Below are positions 56,797-64,000 of a stretch of DNA of 64,000 nt, one piece after another; position 1 is the first letter of the stretch, and every line of letters starts with the position of its first letter. Location: positions 1 through 64,000 of the forward strand of contig JAGYVD010000003.1 of NCBI GenBank assembly GCA_021209875.1, given 5' to 3'. This stretch comes from Rosellinia necatrix. Lineage: Eukaryota; Ascomycota; Sordariomycetes; Xylariales; Xylariaceae. The notes under the pieces are model-generated. The model searched no databases and was not told where the DNA came from. It saw only the letters and a list, made by a program, of their open reading frames with translations. The translations under genes and the position numbers were made by a program.

Positions 56797-59241
56797 ATGG
56801 CACCATCCGCCATTGACACCCCTATGCCACTCTTGCCCGTGCGCGAGGAGACCAAATACCCGCCCGCCCGCATTTTCAATGTCAAGGAGACCAAGTTCGA
56901 GAGCTATGTCGACCCAGACACCAATGGAAGGGGAAAGGCTCTTGCGAAGCCCGAGGGTTCGGTTGCTATCGTCATTGACAACGGTTCGACTATTCTCTCC
57001 CGCTATTGTCTCCCACCTCTCCCACCTCTCCCACCTCTCCTACCTCTCTTACCTCTCCTACCTCTCCTACCTCTTCTCCCCCAATCACCTCTGACCGAGC
57101 TGACCCAAACACTGTATACCAGGTTCATCCGCCGTGCGAGCCGGTTGGTCGTTTGAATCAGACCCCCGACTGAACATACCCCCGATCATGGCCAAATATA
57201 GGGATCGAAAGTTAGGCAAGACATACTCTTTCGCAGGATACGACTGTTACGCCGATACCAACGCCAAAGGACACATCCGAAACGCTTTCGAGTTGGGAAC
57301 CGGCATAGTCAGCAATTGGGACGTGGAAGAGCATGTCCTCGACTGGACTTTTCTAAAACTCGGTCTGAACGATGCTGAGGGTTCCATCGACTTTCCTATC
57401 GTCATGACCGAAGCGGTCGCGAACCTACCATATTCGCGAAAGTGTACGTGTCCCATTTATCACTCCCCTTACAGGCCTATGCCCCCTCCTGACCGGTCCG
57501 AGCAGCCATGAACGAGATCATATTCGAGTGCTATGGAGCCCCATCGCTCGCTACCGGCATCGACTCCCTTTTTTCCTACAGGTTCAATAAGGGGCGGACC
57601 GGGCTGGTTGTGTCCTCTTCTTACAGTTCGACGCACGTCATACCCGTCTACAACTCAAAGGCCATGCTGGGACAGGCCATTCGGCTCAACTGGGGTGGCT
57701 GGCACGCCGCCGAATACCTCTTGAAGCTAATTCGGCTGAAATACCCGACCTTCACCGGCAAAATGAACGCTTCACAAGCCGAGCACATGGTGCGCGATCA
57801 CTGTTACATATCAAACGCATTTGACGACGAGCTGCGGTCGTATCTAGACTGGTCCGGGCTAGAGGATCGAGACGTTGTAATCCAGTACCCCTTCACAGAG
57901 GAGATCATTGTGCAGAAGAGCGAGGAAGAACTGGCACGGATAGCTGAGCGCAAGAAGGAGAGCGGACGGCGATTGCAAGAACAGGCCGCCAAGATGCGCC
58001 TAGAGAAGCTCATGCGGAAAGAAAAGGAGCTGGAGTACTACAGAGAACTGGCGGGGAAGCTTGCCGATGCGAACAAAAAGGACACGAAACGCTTACTTGA
58101 TGGCGCAGACATGAAAGACGAGGCACATCTCGAGCGCACCATCAAAGATTTCGAAAAATCTATCAAACGCGCTCGGACAAAGGATCTGGGGGGCGATCCC
58201 GACGAAGAACAGGAAGCTCCGGATTTTAGCTTGCTCGAGGTTCCGGATGACCAACTCGACGAGGCGGGTTTAAAGGCCAAGAGGCACCAGCGGCTCCTCA
58301 AGTCAAACCATGAAGCGCGTGCTCGCGCGAAGGCGGAGAAAGAGGCAGAGAAGGCACGGGTGGCCGAAGGCGAACGATTGGATCGAGAGCGCCGAGAGAA
58401 TGATCTGGAGGGTTGGCTGGAAGAGAAACGCATAGCTCGGGAAGGCACACTGCAGAAAATCAAGGAGCGAGAGCGGCTCAAGGCCGACCTGGGGAATCGG
58501 AAGTCGCTTGCTTCTCAGATGCGTATGAAATCAATCGCAAACCTGGCTTCGGATAACCCAAGGGGCAAACGTCGGCGTGGGGGTGATGACGATAATTTCG
58601 GCGCCAACGATGACGATTGGGGCGTATACCGCCAAATAGCGGTCGGTGAGGGTAGCGATGATGAAGAGGGGGAGGAAGATCTCGGTGGCACCCTCAACGC
58701 CCTCGAAGAAGACTTGCTTCGGTACGACCCCAACTTCACGCATGAACATACCTGGGCGGCGCAGAATGACTGGAACAAAAGCTTGTTGCATGCCTTCATG
58801 CGCGGGCCACGACCCTTCGACGCCGGCTCGCAAGCCGAAATACACCAGATACACCTCAACGTGGAGCGGATCAGGGTGCCGGAGGTCGTCTTCCAACCAT
58901 CCATAGCGGGCGTCGACCAGGCCGGGCTCATCGAGATCACCGGAGACATCCTCGCCCAGCGGTTGGTAGGGCTTCCCGGCATCAACCGCGACGATTTCAT
59001 TCGTGATATTTTCCTAACCGGCGGGAATACGCTATACGAAAACTTCGACCCCCGACTCCGGCAAGGCCTCGTACCTCTCCTGCCCGCTGACACACCCTTG
59101 CGAATCCGGAAGGCTAACAGCGCACTACTCGACGCATGGCGAGGCGCGGCGCAGTGGGTTGGGACGCCAGCGTGGAGAACCGCCACGGTTACTAAGGCTG
59201 AATATCAGGAGAAAGGGCATGATTATCTCAAGGTACGCTAA
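56797..59241 (+). CDS. ARP5: Actin-related protein 5 (INO80 complex)
   Basis: Exons 56797-56983, 57123-57443 and 57506-59241, 747 aa; introns of 139 and 62 bp, both phase 1. The actin fold's phosphate-1 loop (VAIVIDNGSSAVRAGWSF) is split by intron 1, whose donor is GTTCGA. EHVLDWTFLKLG, VMTEAVANLPYSR and FECYGAPSLATGIDSLFSY follow, typical of Arp5, then the phosphate-2 region GLVVSSSYSSTHVIPVY. A large charged coiled insertion (about 320-500, EEELARIAERKKESGRRLQE onward) is diagnostic of Arp5. The actin fold resumes at IRVPEVVFQPSIAGVDQAGL and ends WRGAAQWVGTPAW. Arp5 with Ies6 contacts the nucleosome in INO80. The last residues YLKVR run into GTACGC, so a short final exon instead of the stop at 59241 cannot be excluded. 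Confidence 0.95.
57010..57072 (+). repeat. 9-bp tandem repeat in arp5 intron 1
   Basis: About seven copies of a CCACCTCTC-type 9-mer with C/T variants. It makes up nearly half of the 139-bp intron. Confidence 0.85.
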
Positions 59242-60333
59242 ACCCATCCCCGTCTAGCTCCCGCCGCACCTTCAGTGATGCGTCAGCAAAAAATCCCTCC
59301 CTCCCAGGCTACTAGAGGTGGTCCTCTTGGCACATAGTGCTTAGTAAAAAAAAAAAAATAAAAAATTAAAAAAATACCGGTCACACATCGGGCACCGTCT
59401 TCACCCCCCATACGGTCCGGACTACCCAAAGATGGCGGGAGGTTACTAAACTGCGGCAACACCACACACAACTCACACTCACTCACACACCCCCTTCTCC
59501 ACTACCACCGTTACAACCTATTCCACTTCCCGTTACACGGAGGGCTTAGCTTGTCGCTCCATATTCCCCGATTGTCTCCCTATGTCGCGAGCACTTTTGC
59601 TAACTCGACACGTTACGTTAGGAACACGACATGGGTAATTCATATCCGTGATGCAAGCTCTTCCGCCCAAAAATCACGTTCGGGATCCCCAACCTGGCGC
59701 ATGAAAAAGAATAGTATGGATGATGTGAGGTTGGGAAGGCGCACGCATAGCTCCTGGGTCGGCGTTCTCAGTACTATTTTCACTAGAATAAACTACACAA
59801 GACCCATGCAAAAGCGATCAAGACTAGAGGAATAAGGGTGGGGGAAATGAACTGTCGAACGCGCTGTCTTGCCCAGCTTCATGAATATTTATTCATCATC
59901 GTGTAACACGTTTTCTTTCAGCCTCCCCTAAAAGAATTAGGCCTATAACCATTGCGATGGGCAGGATGCCCCTCGCGATACGTATACACTAAATTAGTAC
60001 GCCATTGGACCGACCACCTTGCCGTCCATTAAGTCTTTACCACGTCTAGTGATAATTTTGATATCAGAGTGTCGCTCATATAACCCCATATGTGCAATGC
60101 AGGGCGCCTATTCATCTAGCCGGTGTGACACCCGAACGATGATGTCACCGTCATCAAGATACGACGCATCTCCTCGCGAATCTGTGAGGCCTTTTGGTGG
60201 GTGATGGATTCGAGGGGGCCTAACTCGATATCCTCATCCAGTCACCCCCGCTGGTCATTTCTCAAAAGGACATCTCAAGTTCACCCTCCCCCCTCGCCAC
60301 ACGTTCTTTTTTTTAATAATCTGTGCCCTTGTC
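59242..60333. other. Intergenic between convergent arp5 and kapC
   Basis: An A/T-rich run at 59346-59377. A 94-codon frame at 59551-59835 has no start or motif support. A T9 run at 60308-60316 is near the kapC 3' end. No gene supported. Confidence 0.4.
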
Positions 60334-61917
60334 CTACGTTCGCAATGTAGAAGTGGGCGGGGGCGGTAACCCATCTGCTTGAAGTTGCCGTCGGAGTTCA
60401 TCATTAGGATGTGAAGGCCCGTTGTTTTCGGTCTTAAATGACGATTTGGCGTAACTCCCCTCTGCCACGGGCTCCCTGGCCCTTAAACCTGCCACAGCCG
60501 CCGCAACATCTGCCAGTGTCCCAGCAGAAGTCGCACTTTGGGGGGCGTCAACCTGGGGATTGCCGTGTGGTTGCCGTGAAGCGCTTGGCGGGCCCGGCGG
60601 CGCGATATTCACGTTTGGGGGAGGTTGAGGGAGTTCAACTTGCAGATCCAGAAGACGAGATTGTAATTGAATTACATACTCACGAAGAGCATAATTGTCG
60701 TTCTGGATTGCCTTGTAGGTATGTTCCATCTCCGTATAGTCCTTCACTTGCTGCTCGAGCTTTTTGATGTAATGCTCTTTTCGCTGCCGGAAGGCTCTCT
60801 AAAATGAGGGTTAGCTGAAGTGAACATGGATAGCAGAACATCAATATGCAACAGGGGAAACAATATTCGCCATCCCGACCCATGCAACGAGGCTAGTACT
60901 AGTACATAGCCATGAAATTACCAATGGTGGATGGAAGAGGAGAATCGCATGCGTGCTCACCTGCGCGGCCCTGTTTTGAGCGGCTCGTTTTGATTGTGAC
61001 AACTCTCGCTTTGCCTTTCGGCCATCTGTGGTCGAGTCGTCTGGCTCATGCCCTATTATCGCTTGGGCTGCCATAGAGGATGAGTTTGGCGAAGTCGATG
61101 AACCGAGCTCTTCGGACGTCGAGGAGTTCGCTCTATGCATTATACCCGACGCCACACCGGTTTGTGCAGACGCGAAGTGAGGGTGGATATGAGGCTGGGC
61201 GTCTAACCCGGCATCGACATAGCCATGAGCCTGTGACGCTGGCAAATGAGGCTGTGCGGTAGAAGAACTACCCGTCGCCGGCGCTTTGGAAGCGGGATGG
61301 CTGTAGTGATTCGAACCTAAGCCGGGCCTCGTAGATGAATCCAGATTTTCTGGTACGCCAGAACGTCAGTTTATATGCGACCAAGATGTTTTTTTCGACC
61401 GGGGGGGGTCTGCGCGACAGCGAAATAGCGTCGTGGGCCGGCAAGGCAGTGATAAATGAACAAAAATAGTAGGCACGAGGAATTGGTGTCCACGCAAAAA
61501 GTTAAACCAAGATTTAACACTTAGAAAGTGGCCCAACCAGGCGAGCAGCGTGTTGAGGATTTAATAGGACGCGTTCCCGCAGCACCGTCATAACTTAACG
61601 CCGACAGGCCCCTTCCAGAATTACCATGCGGGAGGTATGCGTGATTACATATTAATGTAAATGTAGCGTAAGGCAGGGAGGGATTAAACGGTATGAACAT
61701 GGGAAGGGGGGGGGGGTGCAGGATACCCCATGGCGTGGGACAGGGAGGGTGTAGTACGCCGACGAAGGGGGGCGGCCGTATGAATGTGAGGGCTGGCTGC
61801 ACATGCAGGTTTGAAGATGCGATCGGGGGAATAACACGTAATTGTGCAAGGAGATTAGGGAGATAGGGTAAGCCAAGAAGACCGGCGCGACATACCACTC
61901 GAGTTGGGGTTTTGCAT
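60334..61917 (-). CDS. kapC: KapC-type bZIP transcription factor
   Basis: Exons 61896-61917, 60961-61349 and 60334-60798 on the minus strand, 291 aa; introns of 546 bp (GTATGT...CAG, phase 1) and 162 bp (GTGAGC...TAG, phase 0). Exon 1 codes only MQNPNSS plus one base. The basic region KRELSQSKRAAQNRAAQ is at 121-137 and is split by intron 2 from RAFRQRKEHYIKKLEQQ; NxxAQxxFR is the DNA-contact signature of fungal AP-1/YAP-like bZIPs. The zipper continues to about 190 (YALREYVIQLQSRLLDLQ). The order and the tail QVELPQPPPNVN match KapC of Aspergillus. A Pro/Ala-rich, disordered C-terminus follows. It acts in the nucleus; targets are not evident. The 5' end is the least certain part, supported by matching phase and a GTATGT donor. 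Confidence 0.87.
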
Positions 61918-62579
61918 TCTGCTTTTTGGAGGTTTCTGACTCAGCACAAAGTCGAGATAAAGGCAAGCGGCTAACTTGACGAGGCGATCGAATAATAGAA
62001 GGCTAAAAAAACGACAATGTACGATGCCGATACGAGGTCAACCAGAGATGCGGTACGATCTATCTAGGAAACATTCCGTCAGCTCCGGTAATATGCGGCC
62101 AAGCGTGCGCGGACCTGTGCATTCCGCTCGGGACTGGAGATGGGCGAAGAAAGAAGGGATGATGATGACAAACAACCACAGCCGGTTAAGACCAAAACAG
62201 CCCAATCTCGGAAGGGGACCTCATTATAGTAGGTAGGACGACGAACGTGTGCGTATGTAATGCCGCGAATGGGTACTGGCTGGAACGGGGCAGCGTGGTG
62301 ATGAGGTAATGAATAACTAACCTGACTACCCGCAGTAGTATAACCGCAGTAGTATTGGGCCTAGGGAGCAGCGTGCAGTGGGCAGTGGGCAGTAGGCGAT
62401 GGGATATGTAGTGTATACTTAGGCTAGGTAGACGTAACGGTCCCGTGTACGTCTCGATACCAAGGATACCTGGGATACCTAAGATGATAAGTAGACGCTA
62501 AGCCTGCCCCGAAAATTCAATTGTAACAGTATGTAAAGTTATTGGTTGTTCTCCGCGGCGCCGTCTTCTCTCCGTGCGC

Positions 62580-62582
<3 letters not shown>

Positions 62583-62618
<36 letters not shown>
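62583..62618. repeat. (GT)n microsatellite
   Basis: About 18 uninterrupted GT dinucleotides upstream of kapC. Confidence 0.95.
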
Positions 62619-62622
<4 letters not shown>

Positions 62623-63252
62623 GGAGTGGCAGCAACCGTCCGTGGGCACAGCCGAGAATTTCGTCGGTAAGTAAGCAGTAGCAACAGCAACAGCAGCAGC
62701 AGCAACCAGCCAGCCAGCCAGCCAGAGCTAGTTCTAATCTCGATGGTGGTATTGTGTCGTAATAACGCCAGACCCTGAATCCCTATCTGGCAGATCTGAG
62801 TGGACACGACCCGGCAGGCTCTCCAGTAAGGATCGACAAGGGCGGTACCAGATATATGCACCAAGTTACAGCAGTGCAGTTCGGCAAGCCGAGAAACAGT
62901 ACCGGAGAACCTCGGAGGGATTAGGTGGTAGTCTAGCACGCCTGGTCGATAAGTAAGCTATGCGTTGCCGTTCACCTAGTCGATGCCCTAGCCGTTTATT
63001 GGGCCTAGGTGGTCCGGACCATGTACCTTCCCACCTGTCGTTGCCGGCACGGTACAACCAGTGGCCAAGTACGCTATGTCGTCGGAGGGATCTGGGAGTG
63101 GGCTTCCCAGTATCCAAAGGAATTTATACCGAAAGCGTCCCGGGCGACGGAGCGTGGTGCTAGTGTATAGTCTGTATAGTCTGTATAGATGATTGAGTTT
63201 GCTGATGGCCGGCTACCAGATCCAACCTCAGCCGCCGAGAGCTACGCATCAC

Positions 63253-63281
63253 CTGATGGTGATGGTGATGGTGATGGTGGT
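63253..63281. repeat. GATGGT hexamer microsatellite
   Basis: Four to five tandem copies of GATGGT. Confidence 0.9.
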
Positions 63282-64000
63282 AGAGAGAGAGGCCGGGACA
63301 ATGGGACAGGTCTGGGGGGATCGGATTGGCCGAACCGCTATTAAATGAGACAGGAGAGGCTCGTCCGGCTTGCCACAGGGACGGAATTTGGACGAAGAGC
63401 CTGAAATGGAGGGAAGCCTGAGGCGTCGATCCCCCACCACGGTAATTATGTAAAGCACAGGCGAAGAACGGATGGCCTAGGAGGACCACTTGGCTGCGTG
63501 TTCGCGTGGGAGACCGATTGTCCGATTTAGATAATCCCGAGAAGTACCAGGTATAACTAGTGTATAGCATGTAACAGAGTGACGCCAGCGATACAAGGGG
63601 GAGATTGTGTTTGTCAGCAAGCCGACCCAAGAAAAGTTAGGAAAAAGAAAAGTATTGGGGACTAGCACCGATGGCACAGGCGTACGGCGGAATAATGACA
63701 CGCTATGTGCCATAATTTACAGTGCGTATAATTCAACAATACTGTGCATGCCAACCCTGAATGGCTGCTGCACTTTCTCTTTCTCTTCTTTATGTAGTGT
63801 GCGTAGTACGGCACTTGCTTAGGTAGATACGCGGTTCTTTTTCCTGCAATATGACAAAGCAAGAACCTTTAGTACCTAGGTACTCGTATACGGTATGAGC
63901 AAAGACATACCTAGCATTGGCAATAGCGGCCATAGACCCCGACTTCCCCTTGGAACAGCATACATATAAGGTAGATGATGTAAATTTTTCATCATTTATA

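Larger units (their letters stand above)
61918..64000. promoter_or_regulatory. Upstream region of kapC with several microsatellites
   Basis: About 2.1 kb. A (GT)n run at 62583-62618; CAG and CAGC repeats at 62680-62726; a GATGGT hexamer repeat at 63253-63281; TACCTAGGTA near 63872. Short frames on both strands are shadows of these repeats. No gene is supported; part may be the kapC promoter and leader. Confidence 0.4.

Noticed and set aside
59242..59340. Possible extra last exon of arp5 after GTACGC
   Set aside because: No downstream segment encodes the conserved Arp5 tail in phase, so the stop at 59241 was kept, with the doubt noted.
62583..62726. Microsatellite cluster considered as a coding polyglutamine tract
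   Set aside because: The CAG run is too short and mixed, in no coherent frame, and upstream of kapC.
1..64000. CRISPR arrays, rRNA, prophage or bacterial operon features
   Set aside because: None seen; the sequence is a fungal nuclear chromosome end.

Overview
The window is a left chromosome end of a filamentous ascomycete (Pezizomycotina; a Sordariomycete is the best guess). The evidence is a TTAGGG-type telomere, short GT-AG introns of about 50-120 bp with CTAAC/CTGAC branch sites, an ascomycete-type laccase, and clear fungal orthologues: P5A ATPase Spf1, DASH subunit Dad4, KapC-type bZIP, and the INO80 subunits Arp5 and Ies6. Species cannot be named from the sequence alone.

Layout. Bases 1-168 are telomere repeats. 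Bases 169-3862 are subtelomeric and hold decayed coding relics with CAG/CAA to stop changes (RIP-like), a 54-bp LTR-like direct repeat, a broken amphipathic-helix repeat ORF, a dispersed repeat (3201-3336) and a 12-bp minisatellite. Bases 3863-17951 are an accessory island of seven genes with no recognised housekeeping function and few introns. Four encode large proteins, three of them with coiled coils; one encodes a protein with the outline of a DEAH-box helicase but no catalytic residues; two are further unknowns. A second copy of the dispersed repeat lies at 12793-12930. From about 19.8 kb the window turns into a more ordinary chromosome arm.

Arm genes in order: small secreted protein (19811-20471, -); laccase (21737-23541, +); ASC-1/TRIP4-like zinc-finger protein (24483-26372, -); secreted six-hairpin glycoside hydrolase with C-terminal carbohydrate-binding-like domains (29291-32225, +); Spf1 (33650-38005, +); N-myristoylated-type coiled-coil repeat protein (41061-43618, +); secreted LVIVD-repeat protein (45310-47018, -); CofD/YvcK-like protein (49746-51888, +); mitochondrial malate dehydrogenase (52365-53605, -); Ies6 (54371-54958, -); Dad4 (55309-55774, +); Arp5 (56797-59241, +); KapC-like bZIP (60334-61917, -). 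Exon models were built by hand from splice signals and reading phase.

How they fit together. Arp5 and Ies6 form one physical module of the INO80 chromatin remodeller and sit within 2 kb of each other with Dad4 between them. The laccase, glycoside hydrolase, LVIVD protein and small secreted protein are extracellular. The most unusual part is the subtelomeric island, whose genes I cannot assign to a known system; it is the best candidate for undescribed biology. Three apparent +1 frameshifts (one in the island, two in the CofD-like gene) all fall at or beside runs of C, so assembly error must be excluded before calling those genes broken. No CRISPR array, rRNA or convincing intact tRNA gene was found.
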